A DNA stretch of 64,000 nt from Psychrosphaera ytuae (GCF_017638545.1 NZ_CP072110.1:3038001-3102000); one strand, 5' to 3'. Positions 9,486-18,769 are shown, counted from the first letter of the stretch. Notes: generated by a model not told the origin, from the letters alone. Translations and numbers: made by a program.

Positions 9486-10467
9486 GTTTAAATCCCCCTA
9501 CGACTTGGGTAAGCATTGGCAGGCCTGAAATCAGAATCGAAAGGCCAAGAGCAAAAGCCAGCGGCCAGTAAAATAAGGCTTGTTGAGGACGAAGTTGCAC
9601 AGGGTCATCTTCAACCGGCTCCATCTGATCTAGTATTTTGTAAATATTGGTAAGCTGTTGTGTGTCTTTTGCTCTAAAGTACTGGCCACCGGTTTCAGTT
9701 GCGATAGCTGTTAACAGGCGTTCATCCAAGTCAGCCGACGGGTTCACCCTGCGCGTACCAAAAAAGCTGCGTACTTCCATCTCATCAGCACCAATACCAA
9801 TAGTATAAACTTTAATGCCCGTTTGTTTGGCGACTTCTAATGCCTCTCTAGGGGTAATATTCCCCGCAGTATTCTGACCATCGGTGAGTAAAATTAGGAT
9901 TCGATTAGAGTCATCTTTATCTTTAAAACGCTTAGCGGCTAAACCTAACGCATCGCCTATAGCTGTTTTATCGCCAACCAGGCCTAAGACCGCTTCGTCG
10001 AGCATTTGTTTGACGGTTTCACGATCAAAGGTTAACGGCGTTTGCACAAACGCAGTATCAGCGAATAATATCAATCCTAAACGATCACCAACCCGTCTAT
10101 CGATAAAGTCCTGTAACACATACTTAAGCATAGTGAGTCGGTTAACAGGTAGGCCATTGAGACGCATATCTGTTTCATCCATGGATGCCGATAAGTCCAC
10201 GGCTATCATAATTTCTCGGCCTTCTTGCGGTACCGTTATTGGCTCACCTAACCACTGTGGTCGCATGGCTGCGCCTACGAGTGCCAACCAAACGATAAAC
10301 CACAACCAAGGAAACGAACGGCGGTATTGGGTCTGCTGCTCTCCTGACATCAACTTAAACGTCGGAAGTCTAAGCGCAGGCCTAGCCTGTTCCGTTTCTG
10401 GTAGAAGCCAAACTAAAAGGGGAACAAACGCCAGTAAAGCAAGCCAAGGCCATTCAAAACTAAACAC
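9475..10467 (-). CDS. batA: BatA-like VWA domain membrane protein
   Basis: A BatA-type protein: two N-terminal hydrophobic segments, a von Willebrand A domain with an intact MIDAS motif (DLSASMDETD) and conserved LLTDGQNTAGN, and a C-terminal membrane helix. I choose GTG at 10467 as the start because AAGGAG stands seven bases upstream and gives an 8-nt overlap with the preceding gene. A longer ATG start at 10500 would overlap 41 nt and add 11 residues. Proteins of this kind occur with MoxR and DUF58 proteins and are thought to form a metal-dependent protein-interaction complex at the inner membrane. Confidence 0.87.
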   Translation of the reverse strand: MFSFEWPWLALLAFVPLLVWLLPETEQARPALRLPTFKLMSGEQQTQYRRSFPWLWFIVWLALVGAAMRPQWLGEPITVPQEGREIMIAVDLSASMDETDMRLNGLPVNRLTMLKYVLQDFIDRRVGDRLGLILFADTAFVQTPLTFDRETVKQMLDEAVLGLVGDKTAIGDALGLAAKRFKDKDDSNRILILLTDGQNTAGNITPREALEVAKQTGIKVYTIGIGADEMEVRSFFGTRRVNPSADLDERLLTAIATETGGQYFRAKDTQQLTNIYKILDQMEPVEDDPVQLRPQQALFYWPLAFALGLSILISGLPMLTQVVGGFKRAQ

Positions 10468-10966
10468 GGTGCGACTCCTTGTGTTTGTCGAGTCGGACAC
10501 CTTTAGGGTTGGTCAACGAACTTGTCTTGACCCAAGCAATAGCTTGGTTGAGGTACAAATCTGCATTTGCAGCGCTGCATTTTGGCTTGTAGGCAAGGGC
10601 TGGAAATTCTTGGGAAATCTGATTGTCCGCTTTTGCCCATTTATTGAGTTGAGTCACCCAGGCTTCTCCAGATAATGCCGCAACAGATTCGCGGTGTGCG
10701 TAGGCGAGAGCGACCCGTTTTAAAATTTGATTTATGGCTTTTACGGCTTTTTGTGGATGTGGTTCTTGTTGTAATTCGCTTAATAACTTAAGCGCCTCTT
10801 TTTTAGCTTTCATTAATGTGCGACGTCTCAATTGGAATTGAACAAACCAAATTAAAGCGATCAAAAATAAGATGGCGATAACATACCAAGCCGGCCCAAG
10901 CGGCCACCAAGAAGTTGGTTCGGGAAGAATGATGTCGTTTAATTCACTGATCGGTGGTTGTGCCAT
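10460..10966 (-). CDS. DUF4381 family single-pass membrane protein
   Basis: A 168-residue protein of the DUF4381 type found between DUF58 and BatA genes in proteobacterial MoxR operons. It starts MAQPPISELNDIILPEP, has one transmembrane segment near residues 20-42 (PLGPAWYVIAILFLIALIWF) and a cytoplasmic part rich in Lys and Arg. ATG 10966 is chosen over the longer frame that opens at 11020, because it lies 8 nt after the DUF58 stop and has AGGT upstream. Its function is unknown; the operon suggests it is a membrane partner of the VWA proteins. Confidence 0.78.
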   Translation of the reverse strand: MAQPPISELNDIILPEPTSWWPLGPAWYVIAILFLIALIWFVQFQLRRRTLMKAKKEALKLLSELQQEPHPQKAVKAINQILKRVALAYAHRESVAALSGEAWVTQLNKWAKADNQISQEFPALAYKPKCSAANADLYLNQAIAWVKTSSLTNPKGVRLDKHKESHRV

Positions 10967-10974
10967 TTTGTTAC

Positions 10975-11913
10975 CTATAACTGCTGCTGTAACGGTAGGC
11001 CAGCACTGACTGGCAACCACTTTATATTAAGTTGTTGAATAGCACTTTTTTGTTGTTCAAAGAATTGTTGTGCCGTTTTGTTATACGCTGTAATTTGCTG
11101 AAGCGAATTCAATCGCTTGTGATGAATGCCATCAGTTACAGTTAAGTCGTCAGAGACAACATTGGGCAGCGATTGCTCAATGGGATCGTAAACCCAGCAG
11201 GCATTTATTTCGCAGTGTTTTTGTAATTGAAAAAGGTGCTGGCGAGCTTGCTCGTTGACGTGCAAAAAGTCACTAATGATATAGATAAGACTACCAGGGT
11301 GAGCGACTCGTCTTAAGTGACTACACGCATTTTCAAATTTTGCACAGGCTTGCTGCTCGTTAAGGTTACCCTCGTTGGTCGCCAACTGCTCATTTCCTTC
11401 AACGAGGTTATTAAGCCAGTGTAGAAGTGCTTTTTGTCTTGCTCTCGGTTTTGCTTCTAAAAGCTGGGAGTCGGTGAGAACCAAACCACCGACTTTGTCC
11501 CCTTGCTGCTTAGCCCGCCACGCGACGAGCGCTGCTAGGTGACTTGCTTGAACTGATTTGTACACAAACTGACTACCAAATTTCATACTAGGTAACAAAT
11601 CGCAAAGGATGAAAATAGGGCGGTCTTTTTCTTCTTTAAAGACTTTTGTGTGGGTTTTTCCGGTCCGTGCTGTTACTCGCCAATCAATTGCTCTGACATC
11701 ATCGCCCGGTTGATAATGGCGAGCCTCGTCAAACTCCATACCCCGACCTTTGGTTTTTGCTAAATATTGCCCAGAGAGGTGATGTTTGATTCTTGCACTT
11801 GGTTTTGTATTCAACAGATGTGTGAAACCCTGGTACTTTAACAGCTCATCAAGCTGACATTGAGTTCCGTTGGTATTGGCTTCTTGTAACCACAAGTTGA
11901 CTTGATTGTGCAT
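10975..11913 (-). CDS. DUF58 domain protein of the MoxR operon
   Basis: A 312-residue DUF58 protein. The signature block GRGMEFDEARHYQPGDDVR-IDWR-TARTG (residues 56-86) is fully present, followed by a VWA-like fold (PIFILCDLLPSMKFGS). DUF58 proteins always travel with MoxR AAA+ ATPases and are thought to be clients or adaptors of that chaperone. The gene lies 28 nt after moxR and 8 nt before the DUF4381 gene. The activity is not known. Confidence 0.88.
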   Translation of the reverse strand: MHNQVNLWLQEANTNGTQCQLDELLKYQGFTHLLNTKPSARIKHHLSGQYLAKTKGRGMEFDEARHYQPGDDVRAIDWRVTARTGKTHTKVFKEEKDRPIFILCDLLPSMKFGSQFVYKSVQASHLAALVAWRAKQQGDKVGGLVLTDSQLLEAKPRARQKALLHWLNNLVEGNEQLATNEGNLNEQQACAKFENACSHLRRVAHPGSLIYIISDFLHVNEQARQHLFQLQKHCEINACWVYDPIEQSLPNVVSDDLTVTDGIHHKRLNSLQQITAYNKTAQQFFEQQKSAIQQLNIKWLPVSAGLPLQQQL

Positions 11914-11941
11914 TGCGTTCTCGCTTCCTTTTTTACCTTGT

Positions 11942-12898
11942 TTAAGGTACTGCTACGGATTGCAAAATCTTCTGAAGAACTTGGTCGGCATTGATTCCAG
12001 CAGCTTCGGCCTCGTAGCTCAACAAGATACGATGGCGCAAACAATCAAAAAACACCGACTGAATGTCATCTGGTGTCACAAAGTCACGACCGTCCAACCA
12101 AGCCGTGGCTCTGGCACATTTGTCCAGCGCAATAGTGGCACGAGGTGAAGCGCCAAAGGCTACCCAACGCGCTAATTCTGGGTCTAGTTTTTCAGGTGAA
12201 CGAGTTGCAATAATTAAATCAACTAAGTATTGCTCAAGTTCTGGGGCCAAATGAATGGTCAAAATCTCTCGACGCGCGTCAAACAGCTCTTGTTGGGTAA
12301 GAGGCTCTGGCTTAGTGACTTCGTTTGCTAACGCTTCTCCTCGAGTTAGTCTGAGTATTTCAATTTCGGTATCTGCACCTGGATAATCTATGTTTAGGTG
12401 CATTAAAAAGCGGTCGAGTTGCGCTTCAGGAAGCGGGTATGTGCCTTCTTGCTCCAATGGGTTCTGAGTTGCCATAACCAAGAACAAGTCCGGTAATGGG
12501 TAAGTTGTCTTGCCCACAGTTACTTGGCGCTCAGCCATTGCTTCTAATAACGCGGATTGCACTTTGGCTGGGGCTCGGTTTATTTCATCGGCAAGTACAA
12601 GGTTGTGAAATAATGGACCTGCCTCAAATACAAACTCACCTGTTTCAGGGCGATAGATGTCAGTCCCCGTTAAGTCAGCTGGTAACAAGTCTGGCGTAAA
12701 TTGAACACGATGAAAGTTACCTTCTAACCCTTTTGCCACGGCATTGATTGCTCGCGTTTTTGCAAGTCCAGGTGGGCCCTCTACTAAAAGGTGACCGTCA
12801 GCGAGTAAGGCAACTAAAATGGCCTTAGTAAAATCTGGCTGTCCAATAACTTGTGAATCTAAATAGTCTTTCAGTTGGTTAAATTGCGCTACTGACAT
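11942..12898 (-). CDS. MoxR-type AAA+ ATPase
   Basis: A 318-residue MoxR-family ATPase, the first gene of the operon. Walker A is GPPGLAKT (about residues 40-47), Walker B is LVLADEINRAP, and sensor 1 is MATQNPLEQEGTYPLPEAQLD, characteristic of MoxR. The family acts as a chaperone for assembly or metal insertion, usually with VWA-domain partners, and here five such partners or membrane proteins follow in tight order. The N-terminus MSVAQFNQLKDYL matches family length; a ribosome site AAGGAC lies upstream. The specific client is unknown. Confidence 0.9.
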   Translation of the reverse strand: MSVAQFNQLKDYLDSQVIGQPDFTKAILVALLADGHLLVEGPPGLAKTRAINAVAKGLEGNFHRVQFTPDLLPADLTGTDIYRPETGEFVFEAGPLFHNLVLADEINRAPAKVQSALLEAMAERQVTVGKTTYPLPDLFLVMATQNPLEQEGTYPLPEAQLDRFLMHLNIDYPGADTEIEILRLTRGEALANEVTKPEPLTQQELFDARREILTIHLAPELEQYLVDLIIATRSPEKLDPELARWVAFGASPRATIALDKCARATAWLDGRDFVTPDDIQSVFFDCLRHRILLSYEAEAAGINADQVLQKILQSVAVP

Positions 12899-13136
12899 CT
12901 GCTTTTAAGTCCTTCTGTACGAATAAATACAGCGGTTTATTTATTATAAAATATTGATTTTTTAGCCGCTTGCGACAACGCTTTATAATTAATGTGTCAT
13001 TGATGTGATTACCAAGCGACAATTAAAGTCGGGTATACGACAGCATTAACGATATAAGGTTCCACAAATAAAAAACAAGTGATTGGTTTTTAAACGATGA
13101 TTATGTGCACAAATTGGATAAAAATGCGCATTCTTT

Positions 13137-13164
13137 TTGACATTGGTTTATATCTCGATAGAAT
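13137..13164 (+). promoter_or_regulatory. Sigma-70 promoter of fadIJ
   Basis: A perfect -35 TTGACA (13137-13142) is followed after 16 nt by TAGAAT (13159-13164), five of six matches to the -10 consensus. Predicted transcription start is about 13171, which gives a 40-nt leader to the fadI ATG. Confidence 0.7.
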
Positions 13165-13177
13165 CTGTTGTCATCAA

Positions 13178-13194
13178 TAGAGGTCAGACCAGAT
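13178..13194 (+). promoter_or_regulatory. Candidate FadR operator
   Basis: The word TAGAGGTCAGACCAGAT centres on GGTC-A-GACC, a perfect 4-1-4 palindrome equal to the core of known FadR operators. The right half GACCAGAT matches the E. coli-type site fully; the left half differs at two positions. It lies just after the predicted start of transcription, where a bound repressor would block fadIJ. The fadR gene is in this window at 44102. Confidence 0.65.
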
Positions 13195-13212
13195 TCAATA
13201 ATAGGAAAAATC

Positions 13213-14523
13213 ATGACTGCAAACAAATTATTAACCAGAAACGGTGACCGCATCGCGGTGGTTTCAGGTCTACGTACGCCATTTGCTAAACAAGCAACAG
13301 CTTATCACGGCGTTCCTGCTTTAGACTTAGGTAAAATGGTTGTTGGTGAAATGCTACAACGCGCTGAGTTAGATCCAAAAGAAATTCAGCAAGTTGTTTA
13401 CGGCCAAGTGGTTCAGATGCCAGAAGCGCCAAACATCGCTCGTGAAATCGTATTAGGCACTGGCATGGACGTACGTACAGACGCATATTCTGTATCTCGT
13501 GCTTGTGCAACAAGTTTCCAGTCTACCGCAAATATCGTTGAGTCTATGATGGCAGGCCATATTGACGTAGGTATCGCAGGTGGTGCTGACTCTTCATCTG
13601 TATTACCTATTGGTGTTACTAAGAAGCTTGCACGTGCTTTAGTTGATTTAAACAAAGCTCGTACATTCGGCCAGCGTTGGAACATCCTTAAAAAGCTTCG
13701 CATCGCTGACTTAGCTCCTCAACCGCCAGCAGTTGCAGAATATTCTACAGGCCTAAGCATGGGCCAAACGGCAGAGCAAATGGCTAAGACACACAACATT
13801 AGCCGTGAAGACCAGGACGCTATGGCTCACCGCTCTCATACGCTAGCGACCAAAGCGTGGGAAGCTGGTTTGATGAAAGACGAAGTAATGACCGCTCACC
13901 CAGAACCGTTTAAAGAGTTTATCGAAATGGATAACACTATCCGTACAAACTCTACAGCAGACGGTTATGCAAAGTTACGTCCAGTATTTGATCGTAAACA
14001 CGGTTCTGTGACGGCAGCCAACTCTACTGCACTAACTGATGGTGCCTCAGCGGTTCTTCTTATGACAGAGAGCAAGGCAAAGGCACTTGGTTACGAACCT
14101 CTAGGTTACATCCGTAGTTTTGGTTTCTCAGCGATTGATGTTTGGGAAGACATGCTAATGGGTCCATCTTACTCTACGCCAATCGCGCTTGAGCGTGCTG
14201 GCATGAACCTAGCTGACTTAGACCTAATAGAAATGCACGAAGCATTCGCCGCTCAAGCATTAGCCAACATGAAGATGTTCGAAAGCAAGAAATTTGCTGA
14301 AGAAAAGTTAGGTCGCAGCCATGCAATTGGTGAAATCGACATGAGCAAATTCAACGTAAATGGTGGTTCACTTGCGTATGGTCACCCATTTGCAGCAACG
14401 GGTACTCGTTTGATCACTCAAACTATCAATGAATTACGTCGTCGCGGCGGTGGTGTTGGCCTAACTACAGCATGTGCTGCTGGTGGTTTAGGTGCAGCAA
14501 TGATTGTTGAAGTAGACGGTTAA
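13213..14523 (+). CDS. fadI: 3-ketoacyl-CoA thiolase FadI, beta subunit
   Basis: A 436-residue thiolase, equal in length to E. coli FadI. It releases acetyl-CoA from 3-ketoacyl-CoA in the last step of beta-oxidation and forms a complex with FadJ. The catalytic nucleophile Cys is in SVSRACATSFQS, the His in YGHPFAATGTRL and the second Cys in TTACAAGGLGAAM. The reading frame is open to 13168, but ATG 13213 is the start: AGGA lies about 7 nt upstream, the length then fits the family, and the extra region contains the promoter and operator. fadJ follows after 25 nt. Confidence 0.96.
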   Translation: MTANKLLTRNGDRIAVVSGLRTPFAKQATAYHGVPALDLGKMVVGEMLQRAELDPKEIQQVVYGQVVQMPEAPNIAREIVLGTGMDVRTDAYSVSRACATSFQSTANIVESMMAGHIDVGIAGGADSSSVLPIGVTKKLARALVDLNKARTFGQRWNILKKLRIADLAPQPPAVAEYSTGLSMGQTAEQMAKTHNISREDQDAMAHRSHTLATKAWEAGLMKDEVMTAHPEPFKEFIEMDNTIRTNSTADGYAKLRPVFDRKHGSVTAANSTALTDGASAVLLMTESKAKALGYEPLGYIRSFGFSAIDVWEDMLMGPSYSTPIALERAGMNLADLDLIEMHEAFAAQALANMKMFESKKFAEEKLGRSHAIGEIDMSKFNVNGGSLAYGHPFAATGTRLITQTINELRRRGGGVGLTTACAAGGLGAAMIVEVDG

Positions 14524-14548
14524 TCGCGATTTAACAAGGATTTATATC

Positions 14549-16726
14549 ATGACAACAGAAACAAAACAGTCAGCATTTACGTTAACGACGCCTGAGCACG
14601 GTGTTGGTATTATCACGATTGACGTTCCAAACGAATCAATGAACGTTTTAAAAGCCGAATTTGGTGACCAAATTAATGCGGTTTTTGAAGAAGTAGAAAA
14701 AAACACACACGTTCACGGTTTGGTCATCACATCAGGTAAGGACAACTCGTTTGTTGCTGGCGCTGATGTATCAATGCTTGATGCATGTCAGTCGGAAGAA
14801 GAAGTTCGAACGATTGCGCAAATGGGTCAACAGTTATTTGATAAAATCGAAAACATGAAAATGCCAGTGGTTGCGGCAATTCACGGTCCTGCTTTAGGCG
14901 GTGGTCTTGAATTAGCAATGGCTTGTCATGCACGAGTTGTATCAGACGATAACAAAACTGTATTGGGCTTGCCTGAAGTTCAGTTAGGTTTATTACCAGG
15001 ATCTGGTGGTACGCAGCGTTTACCAAAGCTAGTTGGTCTTCAAAAGTCATTAGACATGATGCTAACAGGTAAGCAGTTACGTGCTAAACAAGCGGTAAAA
15101 GCTGGTTTAGCGGACGAAATGGTACCGCGTTCTATCTTGTTAGAAACGGCCATCGAAATGGTAGAAACTCTGAAGAAGAAAGGCAAAGTATCTAAGCCTA
15201 AGAAAAAATCAGCGATGGACAAGTTCTTAGAAGATACGTCAGTTGGTCGTAATATCGTATTTGATCAGGCGACCAAAAAAGTATTAAGCCAAACTAAAGG
15301 TAACTATCCTGCGCCACTTCGCATTATCGAGTGTATCAAGACTGGTGTGACTAAAGGCTACCAAAAAGGTTTAGACATTGAGTCAAAGCGTTTTTCTGAG
15401 TTGTGCATGACACCTGAGTCAAAAGCACTTCGCGGTTTGTTCTTTGCTACAACCGAAATGAAAAAAGAAAACGGCGTTGAGGGTGTTGAGCCTCGCAAAG
15501 TTAAAAAAGCAGGTGTTCTTGGCGGCGGCTTAATGGGTGGCGGTATTTCTTTTGTTACCGTAACTAAAGCTGGCGTGCCTGTACGTATCAAAGATATCGC
15601 ACAAGAAGGTATCCGCAACGCGTTTAAATACAGCTATGATATTTTAAACAAAAAAGTAAAACGTCGCTTTATGCGTAAGTCAGAAATGCAAAAGCAGATG
15701 GCTATGTTAACAGCTGGTACTGACTTTGTTGGCTTCAAAGATGCCGACATTATCGTTGAAGCGGTATTTGAAGATCTAGGCCTTAAACAGCGTATGGTCG
15801 CAGATATCGAAGCGAACTGTAACGAAAATACAATTTTTGCATCTAATACGTCTTCGTTGCCAATCCGTAAAATTGCTGAAAAAGCAGCACGTCCTGAAAA
15901 CGTAATCGGCCTTCACTACTTTTCACCAGTGGACAAAATGCCATTAGTAGAAGTAATCGCAACGGAAAAAACGTCTGACGAGACTATTTCAACTACGGTT
16001 GAGTTTGCTCGTCGTCAAGGCAAAACACCAATCGTTGTAAAAGACGAAGCGGGCTTCTTTGTAAACCGTATCTTAGGTTTGTACATGAACGAAGCGGCAA
16101 ACGTTGTAATGGAAGGTGAGCCAGTTGAGAATATCGACAAGGCATTAGTTAAGTTTGGTTTCCCTGTAGGTCCTATGACGTTACTTGACGAAGTAGGTAT
16201 CGATGTAGGCTCTAAGGTAGCGGGCATTCTATACGATGCATTTGGTGAGCGCTTTGCGCTACCTGCAGCGATGGATAAACTGACTAAAGACGAGCGTAAG
16301 GGTAAGAAAAACGAAAAAGGCTTCTACGTATACGGTAAAGCAGCTCAACCAACACTTGCTGATAAGTTAACCTTTAAGAAAAAAGGCAAACAAGTCGATG
16401 AGTCGGTATACCGCGTGTTAGGTGTTACACCTAAGAGCAAGTTTAGCCAAGAGCAAATTGCCGAACGTTGTGTGATTCAATTACTTAACGAAGCGGCACG
16501 CTGTCTTGACGATGGTATTGTTCGTAACCCACGTGACGGTGACATCGGTATGATCTTTGGTACGGGTTATCCTCCGTTCCAAGGTGGTCCATTCCGTTAC
16601 ATGGACAGCATGGGTATTGATACCCTTGTTGCTAAGCTAGAAAGCTATCAAGCGACATACGGTGACCGTTTTGCTCCATGTGACCTGTTGGTTAACATGG
16701 CGAAAGAAGGCAAGACGTTTTACTAA
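14549..16726 (+). CDS. fadJ: Fatty-acid oxidation complex alpha subunit FadJ
   Basis: A 725-residue bifunctional enzyme. The N-terminal ~190 residues are an enoyl-CoA hydratase (crotonase) domain, with SFVAGADVSML forming the oxyanion region and LPEVQLGLLPGSGGTQRL carrying the catalytic Glu. The central part is L-3-hydroxyacyl-CoA dehydrogenase with a dinucleotide-binding GGGLMGGGI and the signature GLHYFSPVDKMPLVEV, followed by two dehydrogenase C-terminal domains. It performs hydration and oxidation of enoyl-CoA and works with FadI. It is the second and last gene of the operon; AAGGAT precedes the ATG and a strong terminator follows. Confidence 0.96.
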   Translation: MTTETKQSAFTLTTPEHGVGIITIDVPNESMNVLKAEFGDQINAVFEEVEKNTHVHGLVITSGKDNSFVAGADVSMLDACQSEEEVRTIAQMGQQLFDKIENMKMPVVAAIHGPALGGGLELAMACHARVVSDDNKTVLGLPEVQLGLLPGSGGTQRLPKLVGLQKSLDMMLTGKQLRAKQAVKAGLADEMVPRSILLETAIEMVETLKKKGKVSKPKKKSAMDKFLEDTSVGRNIVFDQATKKVLSQTKGNYPAPLRIIECIKTGVTKGYQKGLDIESKRFSELCMTPESKALRGLFFATTEMKKENGVEGVEPRKVKKAGVLGGGLMGGGISFVTVTKAGVPVRIKDIAQEGIRNAFKYSYDILNKKVKRRFMRKSEMQKQMAMLTAGTDFVGFKDADIIVEAVFEDLGLKQRMVADIEANCNENTIFASNTSSLPIRKIAEKAARPENVIGLHYFSPVDKMPLVEVIATEKTSDETISTTVEFARRQGKTPIVVKDEAGFFVNRILGLYMNEAANVVMEGEPVENIDKALVKFGFPVGPMTLLDEVGIDVGSKVAGILYDAFGERFALPAAMDKLTKDERKGKKNEKGFYVYGKAAQPTLADKLTFKKKGKQVDESVYRVLGVTPKSKFSQEQIAERCVIQLLNEAARCLDDGIVRNPRDGDIGMIFGTGYPPFQGGPFRYMDSMGIDTLVAKLESYQATYGDRFAPCDLLVNMAKEGKTFY

Positions 16727-16760
16727 GCAAGACGTTTAACTAAAAACGTAAAGCAATAAA

Positions 16761-16797
16761 AAAGACCCCGCTTGGAAAATCCAGCGGGGTCTTTTGT
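16761..16797. terminator. Bidirectional intrinsic terminator after fadJ
   Basis: AAAGACCCCGCT-T-GG (16761-16775) pairs with CCAGCGGGGTCTTT (16781-16794) around an AAAAT loop with one bulged T. T-runs follow on both strands, so it can end fadIJ and the convergent lipoprotein gene. Confidence 0.9.
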
Positions 16798-16822
16798 TTT
16801 GCGATATTACAATTGCTCGGAC

Positions 16823-18649
16823 TTACTTAGGCATCACTTCCCATACAGTCACTGAACCAGAAATCTCATTACCAATTAGAAGTAATGGAGTTTCGGTTGG
16901 GCTCATGGCTGCAGGAATAAACTGCATACCTTCTGGCGCTAAATCTCCTGTTATTTCCGCATCTTCAACCGTGCCTCGATTATAAAAATAATCAACGAAC
17001 TCAGCTTGATAAGGGTTGGTGATATCGTAAATCATCACACCACCCATTCTTTCTAATCCTACGAACGCATAAGTACGACCGTCTATTTCACCAAGAGCAA
17101 GTGCTTCTGGTTCAGGGCCTTTTGCGTCTGAGCGAGTATCACCGACATTTTCATCTTCGTCATTGTTGAATGCTGCTCCATGTACAGAAGCAGTAATGCG
17201 CTCTATTTGATCACCTGAGTCAAACACCAACTCACCATTTTGATCCCAAATAGAAAATGAACGCGCACCGTAGGTATATAGCTTACTGTAAGTTCCCGAA
17301 CCATCTGTTGAGTTGTCACTAGCTCCTAAAAAGGTCGTGACTTTTAAACGACCAATGTCGTTATCATCATTATTGAGATAGTCGAAGTTTGCGCCTAGGG
17401 TTAAATCTTCCGTGCGAATTTCATCGATAAACGCTAAACAGCCGTCGTCTTCGTCGTAATCTAGTCCGCCGGCTGCGGTACATTCGGCCTCACTGTTTGC
17501 ATCGAAAAAGTATTCTCGACCATCACCTTCGTTTGCAGAGACAATAAAGTTTGCCTGATTCCAAGTGTAAGTCGCAATGGTATCTGGTTGATACATGCCA
17601 TATAGGCCAGGGTAACTCTGTAAGTTTAGACCGCCGTCTTTATCAGACGCATCTAGTTTGAGCTGGCCCCAGTCTTTAAACCCAAGGCCTTTGACGGCTT
17701 TTAACGTATTAGTCGTTAGGTCTATTATCGCCAATGCATTGTTTTCTTGTATCGATACATAGGCGGTCTTACTGTCTTTTGAAATAGTGACATACTCAGG
17801 TTCTAAGTCTTTAGCAACTGTCCCTGTATACAAGTTACCATTAATAGTTCTACCATTTGGGTTGGCAAATACGACACCATCATTTTGTAATTCTGCCTGT
17901 TGGGTATTTAAGCTGGTAAAAGTAATATTGACACTTGTGTCGGCTGGTACACCTGACTCGATATTGATGATAGAAATTGAACCTTCTGGATCAATCGAAT
18001 AGTCACCGCTCGGCTCGCCTTCATTAGCAACAACAAGTTTATTGCCGTCAGGTGAAAACGCCAGGCTGTCCGGCAAAAAGCCCACAGTGACGTTTTTGAG
18101 CCATACAGGGCTGGCTCCTGCAATGTCATAAAACGCTACCATACCTACCTCTCCGGTTGTTCCAGAATCTACGGCCACAGCTAACAGTTCATTATTGTTA
18201 TCGATAGCAATGCTGTTGGCATCACCGGAGAGGTTGGCTCCAGTGACTTGGTTGAGCTCAATGGTAATAGCTGATGATAAGTTGGTGTTATTGATAATTC
18301 CCTCTGAATCAGCACTCAAAGCGGTAGGGTCCATATCGTTAATATCAATGACTTCAACTGTTGCAGGAGACATAGAACTATTGATGGCATAAACCCAACC
18401 TTTTGAGTACTGGTATGCGACGATTTCAGCCGCGCCCTCTGGGTCTTGCGCGTTGAGTACTGCTCTGCCTATGAGTTTGGTGTTAAACGCTATTGGTGCG
18501 TTTTTACCATTTGTACCATCCAAGCCATTTGTGCCATCAGTACCGGATGCGCCTTGCGGGCCTTGAGCACCATCATCACCATCTAGTTCGCAACCAGTGA
18601 GTGTAGTTATGATAAGAGAAGAAAGTAGGGCGAGTTTAAAGTTGTTCAT
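16823..18649 (-). CDS. Choice-of-anchor I family lipoprotein with collagen-like segment
   Basis: A 608-residue exported protein. The signal peptide ends in LTGC (Cys20), a lipobox, so it should be a lipoprotein. Residues 24-50 are nine Gly-X-Y triplets (GDD GAQ GPQ GAS and so on), a short collagen-like spacer. The rest resembles the choice-of-anchor I beta-propeller family related to surface-layer and alkaline-phosphatase-associated proteins, with NNELLAVAVDSG and SPDGNKLVVANEGEPSGDY blades and a GPEPEALALGEIDGRTYAFVG block. It is monocistronic, convergent with fadJ. The enzymatic role, if any, is unknown; phosphate or metal-related surface functions are guesses. Confidence 0.75.
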   Translation of the reverse strand: MNNFKLALLSSLIITTLTGCELDGDDGAQGPQGASGTDGTNGLDGTNGKNAPIAFNTKLIGRAVLNAQDPEGAAEIVAYQYSKGWVYAINSSMSPATVEVIDINDMDPTALSADSEGIINNTNLSSAITIELNQVTGANLSGDANSIAIDNNNELLAVAVDSGTTGEVGMVAFYDIAGASPVWLKNVTVGFLPDSLAFSPDGNKLVVANEGEPSGDYSIDPEGSISIINIESGVPADTSVNITFTSLNTQQAELQNDGVVFANPNGRTINGNLYTGTVAKDLEPEYVTISKDSKTAYVSIQENNALAIIDLTTNTLKAVKGLGFKDWGQLKLDASDKDGGLNLQSYPGLYGMYQPDTIATYTWNQANFIVSANEGDGREYFFDANSEAECTAAGGLDYDEDDGCLAFIDEIRTEDLTLGANFDYLNNDDNDIGRLKVTTFLGASDNSTDGSGTYSKLYTYGARSFSIWDQNGELVFDSGDQIERITASVHGAAFNNDEDENVGDTRSDAKGPEPEALALGEIDGRTYAFVGLERMGGVMIYDITNPYQAEFVDYFYNRGTVEDAEITGDLAPEGMQFIPAAMSPTETPLLLIGNEISGSVTVWEVMPK

Positions 18650-18769
18650 TGCATATCCTTAATGTGAGTAATTAAGAAATACGCTAATTGAAATATTTGA
18701 AGGATTTATGATGGTTAAGTTTCAAATTTATGAAGTGTTAACCATCGATTGTTACATGTGTGTGAACGC

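Larger units (their letters stand above)
12899..13212. other. Divergent regulatory gap between moxR and fadI
   Basis: This 314-bp A+T-rich region separates the divergent MoxR operon and fadIJ. On the plus strand it holds a good sigma-70 promoter and a FadR-like operator near the fadI end (annotated separately). The part near moxR is A+T-rich with several TATAAT-like words, but I cannot assign a convincing moxR promoter. No small gene is visible. Confidence 0.6.

Noticed and set aside
9884..10675. A 263-codon open frame on the plus strand opposite batA and the DUF4381 gene
   Set aside because: It is the mirror of two well-supported genes, has low-complexity Ser/Arg composition typical of antisense frames and no ribosome site.
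13168..13212. N-terminal extension of FadI
   Set aside because: The extra codons cover the leader and the FadR-like operator; ATG 13213 gives the family length and has a ribosome site.
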